37,423 nt of DNA from a virus: IMG/VR virus record IMGVR_UViG_3300046816_000332, positions 1 through 37,423 of that record, one strand, 5' to 3'. Under the pieces are notes generated by a model. It saw nothing but the letters and a program-made list of their open reading frames with translations, did no database searches and was not told the DNA's origin. Below, in pieces: positions 4,785 through 12,395 of this stretch (its first letter is position 1; each line of letters starts with the position of its first letter). Made by a program: the position numbers and the translations under genes.

Positions 4785-5353
4785 TGGCCCTGCTGGCCGA
4801 GCTGACGGAGGTCGAGGTCGAGATCTCGGCCGTCCGCCTCCGCCTGACCGACGCTGTCCTCCGAGTGGAGCGCGACAAGCTGCGAGAGGAGCTCCTCGCG
4901 CTCCAGAACCGCGAGATCGGCCTGTACCGCGACTACTTCGCGCTGCTCGGGCACACCGGCCCCGGTGACTGGCAGATCACGGTCTCTCACCGCTCCGCGG
5001 ACATCCGTCGACCTGACCGGACCGCGACGGCTCGTCGGGTGGCGTCGCTCGACGCGGCGGGCCTCGACCCCCACAGGTTCTGGTTCGCGCTCCACTACGA
5101 GCTGGGGCGCGCCGTCCGCGGGATCCTCGAGCTCGAAGGCGAGCCTGTCCCGCGCGACGAGCACTCCGACGCGATGTCCCTGATGCAGGACGACATGCAC
5201 GAGCTGCTGCGTTTGCTGGGTCTGGGCGACCATGCCCGTCCGATCTCGCCGCACGAGGTCATGCAGCAGGAGATCCTGCCGCGCGTCCGCATTGTGGTCG
5301 GCATCATCCAGAAGCTAGGGCGCGCGATGCGGGCAGCAGAGCCGCCCCCGTGA
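4784..5353 (+). CDS. Hypothetical coiled-coil protein, 189 aa
   Basis: The start ATG shares a base with the ssb stop. Residues 1-55 form a strong charged coiled coil (EVEVEISAVRLRLTDAVLRV and onward), followed by an aromatic segment LYRDYFALLGHTG. A C-terminal helical domain holds HEVMQQEILPRVRIVVGIIQ. There are no catalytic motifs or membrane spans. Its position between ssb and a DNA-translocase-like ATPase suggests a role in DNA metabolism, perhaps as a partner or loader, but this is only context. It overlaps the ATPase start as GTGA. Confidence 0.75.
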   Translation: MALLAELTEVEVEISAVRLRLTDAVLRVERDKLREELLALQNREIGLYRDYFALLGHTGPGDWQITVSHRSADIRRPDRTATARRVASLDAAGLDPHRFWFALHYELGRAVRGILELEGEPVPRDEHSDAMSLMQDDMHELLRLLGLGDHARPISPHEVMQQEILPRVRIVVGIIQKLGRAMRAAEPPP

Positions 5354-7104
5354 TCAGGATCGCCCCGGGCGTCGATCTGCCGGCAGAGCTCGTGACCGAG
5401 GTCACGGGCATCCTCGCGCGCCGGTCGGCCGGCAAGACGTACACCGCGAAGAAGATCGCCGAGCAGGTGATCAAGGCCCGGCTGCCGGTCGTGATCATTG
5501 ACCCGCTGGGGGCGTTCTGGGGGCTCCGCAGCTCCGCTGACGGGATGCACGCGGGCCTGCGGGTCGTGATCTTCGGCGGGGCCCACGGGGACATCGCCCT
5601 GACGCCCGACATCGGCAAGACGATCGCCGAGGCCGTCGTCGAGAACCCGGGCGCCTACATCGTCGACCTCAGCCACTTCGACACGAAGGGCGAAGAGGTG
5701 ACGTTCATGACGGCGTTCCTCGAGCGCCTGTATCGGTACAAGGCCAAGTTTCCGTCGGCCCTGCTGCTGATCATCGACGAGGCCGACACGTTCGCGCCCC
5801 AGAAGCCCCAGACGACCGAGATCAAGATGCTGGGCTCGATGGAGTCGATCGTCCGCCGGGGCCGCCTGCGGGGGCTCGGGGTGATCCTGATCAGCCAGCG
5901 CGCCGCGGTGATCAACAAGAACGTCCTGACCCAGATCGAGCTGCTCATCCTGCACCAGACGACGTCCCCGCAGGACCGCAAGGCGGTTCTGGAGTGGATC
6001 AGCGCGAAGAGCGCCGAGGACAAGCAGAAAGAGGTCATGGCCTCGATCGGCAGCCTTGCGCGCGGCGAGGCGTGGATCTGGTCCCCGGCGTGGCTCGACA
6101 TCCTCGTTCGCGCCCAGATCGACCGTGCCGAGACGTTTGACAGCAGCAAGACCCCCGAGCCCGGCGAGGCGATCGTTCCGCCGGCTGCGTGGCTGACGCT
6201 CGACGTGAACGCCCTCGGTGCCAAGATCGTCGCCCTCGCCGAGCGCCAGCAGCAGGACGACCCGGGCGTTCTCCGGCGGCAGATCGCGGAGCTGGAGCGC
6301 AAGGCTCGGATCATGGCCGAGACGCTCTTGGCCGAGAAGCCGGAGCCCGTCACGGTCCGGGAGCCCGTGGCGATCATCGCCGCCGGCGACATGGAGAAGC
6401 TGGAGGCCGCGGTCGCCTACGTTCGCGCCGCCGCGCGCGAGATTGCCGAGGTCGGCGAGAGCATCGGTGTTCAGCTCGAAGAATGGGCGCCCGGGCGGAC
6501 CGGCCCGAATACGGCGACGTTCGGGCGGTCGATGGAGACCGCCCCGACACCGTCGACCGCGATCGTTCATCAGTGGCCGGAGGAGCCAGTCACCCCGGCC
6601 GAGGAGGAGGCCTTTGTCGGATCGGGCGTCGGGAAGGCTGATCGCGCGTTCCTCGCCGCGCTGGCGCAATTCCCGGCGGGGATCAGCTTCAACCGGGCTG
6701 CGTTTCTGGCCGGCTACTCCCCGTCGGTCTCGACGACCCGCAACGCCCTCAGCCGTCTCCGGACTCGAGGTTTCGTTACGGGCATGGGTCGAGGCGATGA
6801 TCTCCTTCGCCCCACACCGGCTGGCCTCGCCGCGCTGGGACCATTCGAGCCGGCTCCGACCGGAGGCGCGCTGGTCGACTACTGGGCAGGGAAGCTGGGC
6901 AAGGCTCAGCAGGCGTTCTTCACGGCCATCGTTCGTGAGCACCCTCGTGCGATCACTCAGGACGAGGCTGCGACGCTGGCTGGCTACGACCCGCGCGTCT
7001 CGACCACCCGCAACACCCTCTCGAGCCTGCGATCGCTGGGGCTGATCGTCGGCGGCAGCGCGTCGCTGTCCCTCGCCCCAGAGCTCACAGAAGGAGTGGC
7101 ATGA
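5350..7104 (+). CDS. HerA/FtsK-like (DUF87-type) ATPase with two C-terminal winged helices
   Basis: The 584-aa protein starts at a GTG overlapping the upstream stop. The Walker A region is ILARRSAGKTYTAKK (residues 21-35); its first Gly is replaced by Ala, but GKT is intact. Walker B is LLLIIDEADTFAPQK with D143 and E144. An Arg-rich segment VRRGRLRGLGVILISQR is consistent with sensor and finger residues. Two homologous winged-helix units follow near residues 428-490 and 515-580, each with a GYxPxVSTTRNxLSxLR core. HerA/FtsK-family motors pump or remodel DNA; the helices may bind it. The C-terminal tandem helices and the coupling with ssb suggest replication or recombination rather than packaging, since a separate terminase exists. 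Confidence 0.85.
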   Translation: MIRIAPGVDLPAELVTEVTGILARRSAGKTYTAKKIAEQVIKARLPVVIIDPLGAFWGLRSSADGMHAGLRVVIFGGAHGDIALTPDIGKTIAEAVVENPGAYIVDLSHFDTKGEEVTFMTAFLERLYRYKAKFPSALLLIIDEADTFAPQKPQTTEIKMLGSMESIVRRGRLRGLGVILISQRAAVINKNVLTQIELLILHQTTSPQDRKAVLEWISAKSAEDKQKEVMASIGSLARGEAWIWSPAWLDILVRAQIDRAETFDSSKTPEPGEAIVPPAAWLTLDVNALGAKIVALAERQQQDDPGVLRRQIAELERKARIMAETLLAEKPEPVTVREPVAIIAAGDMEKLEAAVAYVRAAAREIAEVGESIGVQLEEWAPGRTGPNTATFGRSMETAPTPSTAIVHQWPEEPVTPAEEEAFVGSGVGKADRAFLAALAQFPAGISFNRAAFLAGYSPSVSTTRNALSRLRTRGFVTGMGRGDDLLRPTPAGLAALGPFEPAPTGGALVDYWAGKLGKAQQAFFTAIVREHPRAITQDEAATLAGYDPRVSTTRNTLSSLRSLGLIVGGSASLSLAPELTEGVA

Positions 7105-7463
7105 GCGTTCATCGCCCCCTGCCGGTCACGTATGGCGAGTTGGCCGACACGCTCTGGGACATCCACCGGCTCCTCTCGCGGGCGGCCGTCATGGCGGATG
7201 CCTTGGCGGACTTAGCGAAGCCGCCCGCCGCCGGTGGGCGTGTCTCCGCCGGGGAAGACAGCCTCGGCGACAGGATCGTCGAGCTGCTCATGGGTACCCG
7301 AATGAAGGCCCCGACCATCGCCGAGATGCTCGGGGTGAACCCGGCCTCCGTCCGGGACAGGCTCTCGAAGGACCCTCGCTTTGATCGCGAGCCGACGGGG
7401 TTCTGGGTCGTGGTGCAGGACCACCTCCCGCTGGATGCGGCTCGTGCTGAGGAGGAGTCATGA
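7101..7463 (+). CDS. Winged-helix-like DNA-binding protein, 120 aa
   Basis: It overlaps the ATPase stop (ATGA). The N-terminal 50 residues are helical (YGELADTLWDIHRLLSRAAV). Residues 55-105 form a helix-turn-helix/winged module: GDRIVELLMGTRMKAPTIAE, then MLGVNPASVRDRLSKDPRF and a beta wing ending WVVVQDH. The layout resembles the C-terminal helices of the upstream ATPase, so it may act on the same DNA or regulate the cluster. It is followed by a ribbon-helix-helix gene with another ATGA overlap. No named family is recognised. Confidence 0.7.
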   Translation: MSVHRPLPVTYGELADTLWDIHRLLSRAAVMADALADLAKPPAAGGRVSAGEDSLGDRIVELLMGTRMKAPTIAEMLGVNPASVRDRLSKDPRFDREPTGFWVVVQDHLPLDAARAEEES

Positions 7464-7834
7464 CCAAGCAGCGGTACAAGGTCGAGCTGGAGCAGGAGAT
7501 CTGGCACCAGACCCGCACCCGGGCGATCCAGAACGGCGTCACCGCCGGCGCGATCGTCGAGGACGCTCTTCGCCAGTACCTGTCGGGCAGTCCCGCCCAG
7601 CGGGCCCGGGAACAGATCGAGGAGTCCGTGGCGGCAGAGGCCGTCGACACGACCACGCTCGCCGAGGCTGCCCGCGGAGAGACGTCGAAGATCCCGATGG
7701 CCGCGGTGACGGCGCCGGTCGAGCTCGAGGCCCTGCCCGACGATCTGGAGGGCGAGACCGCCACGATCGGTGTCCCGAAGCCGCCGGCGCGCGTTCGCAA
7801 GCCCCGACCGCTCGACCTCACGAGCCGCGCATGA
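7460..7834 (+). CDS. Ribbon-helix-helix domain protein, 124 aa
   Basis: The first 45 residues fit a ribbon-helix-helix fold: a beta strand RYKVELEQEIWHQTRTRAIQ leading into helix one, a turn NGVTAGAIVE, and helix two EDALRQYLSG. The rest is Ala/Glu/Pro-rich and probably disordered, ending in basic KPPARVRKPRP, which may add DNA contact. The family typically forms dimers that repress transcription, including in antitoxins. No toxin is adjacent, so autoregulation of the phage operon is the better guess. It overlaps both neighbours as ATGA. Confidence 0.75.
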   Translation: MTKQRYKVELEQEIWHQTRTRAIQNGVTAGAIVEDALRQYLSGSPAQRAREQIEESVAAEAVDTTTLAEAARGETSKIPMAAVTAPVELEALPDDLEGETATIGVPKPPARVRKPRPLDLTSRA

Positions 7835-8148
7835 GGATGACCGTGGTCCTGATGCCGTCGCTGGCCGAGCAGGCCTCGCTGGGTTACGGCATGGTCGTCG
7901 ACCCCGCCACCGCCGTGATCCCGGGGCGGATCCCGCTCTGGCAGGGCGACGACTTCAAGCGCCCGGCGATCGGCTGGGCCGAGAACGTCCACGTCAACGA
8001 GGAAGGCCGGCTGGTCGCCGACATCGAGCTCGACGACGCCTATCAGGACCACGCCGTGCCCGGGCTCAACTGGTCCCCCTCGACCACCGGGATGACCCTG
8101 TGGGGCGCCAGCCTGTTCCCGGTCGTCCGCGGCCACGAAGACGCGTAG
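7831..8148 (+). CDS. Small beta-rich hypothetical protein, 105 aa
   Basis: The ATG at 7831 overlaps the upstream TGA; the long in-frame extension from 7381 is a shadow of upstream genes. The product is beta-rich: MTVVLMPSLAEQASLGYGMV, then IPLWQGDDFKRPAIGWAENV and GRLVADIELDD. This part resembles the N-terminal barrel of prohead-protease-like folds, though no catalytic His-Ser pair is visible and a real prohead protease exists at 22204. The function is unknown. It ends with an AGGAGGAG that serves the metallopeptidase gene ten bases on. Confidence 0.65.
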   Translation: MRMTVVLMPSLAEQASLGYGMVVDPATAVIPGRIPLWQGDDFKRPAIGWAENVHVNEEGRLVADIELDDAYQDHAVPGLNWSPSTTGMTLWGASLFPVVRGHEDA

Positions 8149-8158
8149 GAGGAGCTGA

Positions 8159-8677
8159 ATGCCGCTACCGCTGGATCCCGAGCAGGGCTCGCAGGCCGGG
8201 ATGTTCGAGGCCGAGGCCGCCTTCGTCGAAGCCGATGCGGTCGCCGAGGTCGCAAAGGACCTGCTCTACGAATTCAACGACCTGATCACCCTGCGCGAGG
8301 CCGTCGACGCCGGCGACGTCGTGCTGGGCTACTGGTTCGACACCAAGCCCTACAAGGCCGACGAGGGCATGGAGCACGACACGGTCGGCAAGGCGGTCAA
8401 GGTGCCGCCGTTCTGGCGGATCTACTCCGGGATCGACGTGGTGATCCAGATCCGGCGCGATCTCTGGGCCGCGTTCAGCGAGGAGCAGCGCAAGGCACTC
8501 CTGTATCACGAATTGAAGCACGTCGGCATCGTCGGCGAGAAGAAGACGCTCAAGATGCAGGAGCACTCGATCGAGGAATTCACCGCCGTCGCGCTCCGGT
8601 TCGGGGCATGGCTGCCGTCCCGGGCGGCGTTCGGTGACGCTCTGGCGGAGCACGCGAAGGTCACCGCTGCCGAATGA
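8159..8677 (+). CDS. Putative phage zinc metallopeptidase, HExxH
   Basis: The 172-aa protein has a zincin motif LLYHELKHVG with His117, Glu118 and His121, and a downstream helix EHSIEEFTAVALRFG whose Glu may be the third zinc ligand. The layout matches the small putative phage metallopeptidase family (PF18894 by memory). The preceding segment PPFWRIYSGIDVVIQIRRDL forms the beta edge usual in such folds. The start ATG follows AGGAGGAG. The target is unknown; candidates are host regulators or phage proteins. It is cytoplasmic, as no signal peptide is present. It overlaps a mini-gene as ATGA. Confidence 0.85.
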   Translation: MPLPLDPEQGSQAGMFEAEAAFVEADAVAEVAKDLLYEFNDLITLREAVDAGDVVLGYWFDTKPYKADEGMEHDTVGKAVKVPPFWRIYSGIDVVIQIRRDLWAAFSEEQRKALLYHELKHVGIVGEKKTLKMQEHSIEEFTAVALRFGAWLPSRAAFGDALAEHAKVTAAE

Positions 8678-8760
8678 GCGACCTCGCCTACCTGCGACTG
8701 GCGGTGTTGCTGTGGCTGAAGATGCTGCTGGTGTTGCGGTTCCAGCCGGTGCTGCTGTGA
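8674..8760 (+). CDS. Membrane micropeptide, 28 aa
   Basis: The ATG overlaps the upstream TGA and the TGA overlaps a downstream GTG, so it is coupled on both sides. The peptide starts MSDLAYLRLAVLLWLKMLLV and is a single hydrophobic helix with one Lys and two Arg. 27 of 28 codons end in G or C, while the competing frame is poor in this respect, so coding is well supported despite the size. It may insert in the inner membrane. Roles could include lysis timing, superinfection exclusion or membrane recruitment; none is shown. Confidence 0.6.
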   Translation: MSDLAYLRLAVLLWLKMLLVLRFQPVLL

Positions 8761-9014
8761 GCGAGGCGCCGGTCGCGATCCAGATGACGATCGACCACGC
8801 ATCGTTCTCGCAGGCCCTCGACGAGGCGGGGCAGGCGCTCGCGGTCGGGTTCGTGGCCCGGATCGAGCGCCTCGACAACCCGGTCCGGCGGTGCTCGTAC
8901 TGCGGCAAGCGCCGGATCTGCTTCGCGATCAGGATCCTCGCGATCGGCAACACTGGTGACCCCGGCCAGATCATCGGTGCGCCCAAGTGCGCCGAGCACG
9001 CCGGGATCCGATGA
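8757..9014 (+). CDS. Zinc-finger-like hypothetical protein, 85 aa
   Basis: The GTG at 8757 overlaps the micropeptide stop. A longer start upstream lies in the metallopeptidase gene and would give poor codon use. The protein begins MSEAPVAIQMTIDHASFSQA and carries a CSYCGK knuckle and a later CAEH pair, which together could bind one zinc. The remainder is helical. I know no named family; proteins of this shape occur widely in actinophage genomes as conserved unknowns. Its stop overlaps the next ATG. Confidence 0.7.
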   Translation: MSEAPVAIQMTIDHASFSQALDEAGQALAVGFVARIERLDNPVRRCSYCGKRRICFAIRILAIGNTGDPGQIIGAPKCAEHAGIR

Positions 9015-9229
9015 TCCGCTGGCTCCGGTCGCTCTTCGCGCCGCCCCCGCCGCGCGGGACGCTGACGCTGCTGCCGGAGGGTAGGCTCGTGCTCGGCACG
9101 CTGCCCGGGGTCACGCCGGCCGAGATGGTGCATCTCCGCGCGGTGGTCATCGACTGGCTCGAAGGGCGAACGGACGGCATCCTCGCGTTGCCGTGGCCGG
9201 TCGACGTCATCGACATGAGGAGGGGCTGA
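9011..9229 (+). CDS. Small hypothetical protein, 72 aa
   Basis: The ATG overlaps the upstream TGA. The N-terminus MIRWLRSLFAPPPPRGTLTL is basic and hydrophobic, then a beta hairpin (LPEGRLVLGTLPGVTPAEM) and a helix HLRAVVIDWLEG follow. The first 10 residues could associate with a membrane, but the segment is too short for a clear span. No family is recognised. The last base of its stop is the first base of the next ATG. Confidence 0.65.
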   Translation: MIRWLRSLFAPPPPRGTLTLLPEGRLVLGTLPGVTPAEMVHLRAVVIDWLEGRTDGILALPWPVDVIDMRRG

Positions 9230-9486
9230 TGCACTGGCTGGAAGGGCACATCGAGGGCTGGTGGACGAACGGGGCCACCGAGGACGCCGAGCAGGTCCCG
9301 GTGATCATCCTCGGGGCGCTCAGCGGGTCGCTGCTCCTCGTGTGCCGCGGTGACACGGGAGTCCTGACCACGGTCCCGTCGGACAAGGTCCGGCTCGGCT
9401 GGCGCTACGACTTCGACACTCGGCGCTGGGTCGACATCGACCATCTCGAGGAGGACGATGGAGACGCGGCTGACGGCGAAGGCTGA
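9229..9486 (+). CDS. Small hypothetical protein, 85 aa
   Basis: The start shares a base with the upstream stop. The protein is probably beta-rich: VPVIILGALSGSLLLVCRGD, then VLTTVPSDKVRLGWRYDFD, ending in an acidic tail HLEEDDGDAADGEG. It may be a small barrel. The function is unknown. Its 3' end overlaps the following pterin-synthase-like gene by 29 bases; that gene's ribosome binding site GAGGAGG lies inside this coding region. Confidence 0.65.
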   Translation: MHWLEGHIEGWWTNGATEDAEQVPVIILGALSGSLLLVCRGDTGVLTTVPSDKVRLGWRYDFDTRRWVDIDHLEEDDGDAADGEG

Positions 9487-9817
9487 CTTCTCGGCCGGCA
9501 CGAAGCGGTCCAACGGCGAGGAGCGCCATCCCCACGGCCACACGTACTTCGTCGAGGCGACGTCGGTCAGCCAGCTCAACAGCGTCGACTGGGCGCTGCC
9601 CGACAAGCTGGAGTCGATCGTCGGCGAGCTCCACGAGCGCAACCTCGAGGACATGATGCGCGGCGGCTCGACGGACCTCGACGGGATCGCCCGCTGGATC
9701 CTCGAGCGCCTGATGTCGTCGGTGCCCAGCATCGTGGAGGTGACGGTCACCGAGGGCGGCCAGCTTGGCCGGGTCGCCATCACGGCGCGCCGTGAGCTCC
9801 GGGCCGCGGTCAGGTGA
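9458..9817 (+). CDS. 6-pyruvoyl-tetrahydropterin synthase/QueD-like protein, apparently degenerate
   Basis: The 119-aa protein has the family's length and layout: an N-terminal strand KADFSAGTK, the zinc motif HPHGHTYFVEAT with His26 and His28, then NLEDMMRGGSTDLDGIARWI (the usual LN-x-PT-E-N-A region) and VEVTVTEGG. However, the first zinc His (AAH in QueD) and the catalytic Cys before HGH are not evident: the text reads SAGTK and ERHPHGH. QueD-type enzymes make 6-carboxytetrahydropterin for 7-deazaguanine, which some phages use to modify DNA. No partner enzymes (QueC, QueE, FolE, DpdA) are in this window. It may be a non-catalytic or altered-function relative. Confidence 0.7.
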   Translation: METRLTAKADFSAGTKRSNGEERHPHGHTYFVEATSVSQLNSVDWALPDKLESIVGELHERNLEDMMRGGSTDLDGIARWILERLMSSVPSIVEVTVTEGGQLGRVAITARRELRAAVR

Positions 9818-10125
9818 GCGGCAAGCTCGTCCGGGACAAGATCCCGGCCATCCTCGATGGGCTCGGCGTGCCGCACGTCTGGGGGACGCTCAGTGGCACC
9901 GCGATGGGCGTGGCGCTCCGAGCCAAGCTCAACGAGGAGATCGCCGAGTACGATGCGGCCTCTGGCGCCGATGCCATCACCGACGAGCTCGCTGACATTC
10001 TCGAGGTTGTCTACGCGATGGCCGAGCACCGCGGCATCGCATCCTCGACGGTCGACCGGACCCGGGCTACCAAGGCCGCCCTGCGCGGTCGGTTCACCGA
10101 GGGCATCTGGCTGGAGGTTCCGTGA
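9814..10125 (+). CDS. MazG-like nucleoside triphosphate pyrophosphohydrolase
   Basis: The 103-aa protein opens with KLVRDKIPAILDGLGVP, the hallmark of a small MazG-related family, and has the metal-binding helix pair LNEEIAEYD and TDELADILEVVYAM. These Glu/Asp residues (E-E-x-x-E and D-E-x-x-D) bind magnesium in the all-alpha NTP pyrophosphatases. They hydrolyse NTPs to NMP and pyrophosphate. In phages they may cleanse nucleotide pools or lower ppGpp-type signals. It starts at a GTG overlapping the pterin-synthase-like stop and overlaps the next gene as GTGA. Confidence 0.85.
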   Translation: MSGKLVRDKIPAILDGLGVPHVWGTLSGTAMGVALRAKLNEEIAEYDAASGADAITDELADILEVVYAMAEHRGIASSTVDRTRATKAALRGRFTEGIWLEVP

Positions 10126-10388
10126 GCCCTCGACCGAAGACGCCGGCGGTGCCGCGGATGCACGAGTGCCCGCATCACGGCTGCGCCAACCAGATCCCGC
10201 GCGAGATGTTCGCCTGCCGGATCCACTGGTTTGCGCTCCCGACCGACTTGCGTCAGGAGATCACCCTGAAGTGGCAGATCTACCGGGCCACGTTCAAGAG
10301 CGGTGACCTGATCAGGGTGGGCAAGGCGGCCGAGGAGCTGCTGGAGGTACAGTCCACCGCAGACACGTTCTGGAAGGTGGGGACCTAA
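10122..10388 (+). CDS. Zinc-finger-like hypothetical protein, 88 aa
   Basis: It is started by a GTG overlapping the upstream stop. The motif CPHHGCANQIPREMFACRIH gives four possible zinc ligands (two Cys/His pairs), followed by a helix LPTDLRQEITLKWQIYRATF. This CPHxGC...FACxxHW layout is frequent in actinophage genomes as a conserved unknown. It probably has a structural zinc and binds nucleic acid or protein. It lies two bases before the small terminase gene, so it could serve packaging or simply be the end of the early cluster. Confidence 0.75.
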   Translation: MSPRPKTPAVPRMHECPHHGCANQIPREMFACRIHWFALPTDLRQEITLKWQIYRATFKSGDLIRVGKAAEELLEVQSTADTFWKVGT

Positions 10389-10390
10389 CG

Positions 10391-10975
10391 GTGAACCGTA
10401 CCCACGACTACGTCGCGCTCCGGGACCAGTTCGTTCGGGGCGATATGGGCATCCGGGAGCTGTGCCGGATCAACGGCATCGCCAACCACAGCCCTGTGGC
10501 GACCAGAGCCCGTGACGACCACTGGGCAGAGGCCCGGGCGGCGTTCCGGAAGCTGACGCTCGAGAAGACCGACGACAAGGCCGCCGACAAGCAGGCGCAG
10601 CGCCGGGTCCGGGCGATGGAGGTCATTGACCACGCCTTTGACGCGGTCGACGCGGTCCTGACGAAGCTCGTCGAGGACATGCACGCGACCCATGTCGTGC
10701 GCCAGATCGACGACGACGGCAAGGAGATCCGCGTGCGCGTCCCGGTGATGCGCGTGACACCGCAGGCCGCTGCTGCGATCATCGACCGCCTCAACGTGCT
10801 GGTGGGTCAGCCGTCGACGATCACCGAGGAGCGTCATTCTGGAAGCGTCACTCTCGACGGACTCCCCTCCGACGTTCTCCGGGCGATCGCCGACGCAGCT
10901 CGGGGAGCTACTGGGCCCAAGCGTGTTGGCGGATCTCCGATCCCCCGCATTGAGGCTCCTCGCCCGACCAACTGA
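10391..10975 (+). CDS. Terminase small subunit (putative)
   Basis: The 194-aa protein starts at a GTG two bases after the previous stop. The N-terminal helix-turn-helix (VALRDQFVRGDMGIRELCRI, then NGIANHSPVATRARDDHWAE) resembles small terminase DNA-recognition domains. A central helical oligomerisation region and a basic/Pro C-terminus (RVGGSPIPRIEAPRPTN) follow. It directly precedes and overlaps the large terminase by 53 bases, the usual order. In packaging it would recognise the phage DNA end and recruit the motor. The identification rests mainly on the helix-turn-helix and position. Confidence 0.8.
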   Translation: MNRTHDYVALRDQFVRGDMGIRELCRINGIANHSPVATRARDDHWAEARAAFRKLTLEKTDDKAADKQAQRRVRAMEVIDHAFDAVDAVLTKLVEDMHATHVVRQIDDDGKEIRVRVPVMRVTPQAAAAIIDRLNVLVGQPSTITEERHSGSVTLDGLPSDVLRAIADAARGATGPKRVGGSPIPRIEAPRPTN

Positions 10976-12395
10976 CGAGGAGGTCGCCCAGCTCTTCGTC
11001 GACGACCGGACGGGGCAGACGCTCCTCGACCGGTACACCGAGGCGGTGCTCGCGTATGGCGAGCTGACCACCAACTACGAGCCGGCGCCCCACCACCGGA
11101 CCATGATCCGGTTCGTCCTCGAAGGGATCCTCGGCCGCCGGCACACCCAGATCCTCGAGCCCCGCGGTGCCGCCAAGACCACGTGGGCCAACACCACGCT
11201 CCTGTGCTGGCTGATCGGGATGTGGGACGTCCGGATCGGCCTCGTGTCGAATACCGACCTTCAGGCCCTCGACTTCAGTCGCGCGATCAAGAACACGATC
11301 GAGCAGAACGAGGAGCACCGCGCCGTCTTCGGGGATCAGGTCAACCCCAGCAAGTGGACGAACAAGGAGTGGCTCCGCAAGGGCAGCTCGTGGTCGACGA
11401 GCAAGGACGTCAGCCTGTTCGCGGTCGGTGTCGGCGGCGCGATCATCAGCAAACGCTTCGACATCATCCTCATGGACGACATCCTCGACGAGGAGAACAC
11501 GGCCAACCCGGACATCCGGGCCAACGTCAAGACGTGGTTCCTCAAGACCCTGAAGCCGACGCTCGCGCCCGACGGCGTCGTGATCTCGATTGGCACCCGC
11601 TGGTCCGAGGACGACCTGTACGAGCACTTCATCACGCTGATCCGGGACGGCGGGCAGGGCTGGCGGTGCCTCCTCGTGTCGGCCCTCGTCGAGATCGACG
11701 GTGAGCTCCACAGCTACTGGGAGGAGGTCTGGCCGGTCGAGCGCCTCCTCGAAGAGAAGACGTCGATGGGCTCGCCGCTCTTCTCGTGCGCCTACCAGAA
11801 CGACATCTCGGGCCTGCTCGAGGGCAACATCTTCAAGGGCCCGTTCGACCACTTCGACCTGCTGCCGGAGGGCCACCTCTACTCGGGCAAGATGGGCGTG
11901 GACCTCGCCTCCAGCGAGAAGCAGGCGGCCGACTTCACGGCCCGCGTGACGACGTTCCGAGACGCCTGCTCAGCCGGCTCGCCATGCACCCAGCGGGGTG
12001 AATTCTTCGTGATGTCGGCCTACCGCGACAAGCGCGAGAGCCACCACGCCGAATTCGTGTTCGACGGCTGGTCGGCCTACCCGACCATCAGCTTGGTGCT
12101 CATCGAGAGCCAGCAGTTCCAGTCGACCCTGATCCAGACGGTCATGGAGGACTACCCCCAGATCCCGGTCGAGGGCAAGAAGCAGGACGTCGACAAGGTC
12201 ACCCGGGCCCGGGCGGTCGCGGCCAAGTACGAGGCGCACAAGGTCCACCACCACAAGGACCTCCGCGGCACCGCGTTCGAGGTGGAGCTCCTCAGCTTCC
12301 CCAAGGGCCACGACGACCTCGTCGACGCCGAGGGCCTGTCCTTCGACATGGTCAACGACACATTCGTGTTCGGCTCGGTCAGCAGGGCGGCGTGA
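10923..12395 (+). CDS. Terminase large subunit
   Basis: The 490-aa packaging motor has an N-terminal ATPase and a C-terminal RNase H-like nuclease. Walker A is EPRGAAKTTW (residues 79-88), Walker B IILMDDIL (181-188), and ISIGTRW fits the coupling motif. The nuclease has GVDLASSE with D327 and a late acidic pair in GHDDLVDAEG (D464/D465). It cleaves and translocates DNA into the prohead at the portal. The GTG start gives a long overlap with the small subunit; an inner start is possible but would trim conserved sequence. It overlaps the next gene as GTGA. Confidence 0.95.
   Translation: MLADLRSPALRLLARPTDEEVAQLFVDDRTGQTLLDRYTEAVLAYGELTTNYEPAPHHRTMIRFVLEGILGRRHTQILEPRGAAKTTWANTTLLCWLIGMWDVRIGLVSNTDLQALDFSRAIKNTIEQNEEHRAVFGDQVNPSKWTNKEWLRKGSSWSTSKDVSLFAVGVGGAIISKRFDIILMDDILDEENTANPDIRANVKTWFLKTLKPTLAPDGVVISIGTRWSEDDLYEHFITLIRDGGQGWRCLLVSALVEIDGELHSYWEEVWPVERLLEEKTSMGSPLFSCAYQNDISGLLEGNIFKGPFDHFDLLPEGHLYSGKMGVDLASSEKQAADFTARVTTFRDACSAGSPCTQRGEFFVMSAYRDKRESHHAEFVFDGWSAYPTISLVLIESQQFQSTLIQTVMEDYPQIPVEGKKQDVDKVTRARAVAAKYEAHKVHHHKDLRGTAFEVELLSFPKGHDDLVDAEGLSFDMVNDTFVFGSVSRAA

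Noticed and set aside
5095-6942. 615-codon minus-strand frame
   Set aside because: It is the complement of the HerA-like ATPase; the product is an Arg/Asp/Leu-rich shadow without motifs.
7831-8148. Second prohead protease
   Set aside because: Only the beta start is reminiscent; no catalytic His or Ser motif, and a complete protease is at 22204.
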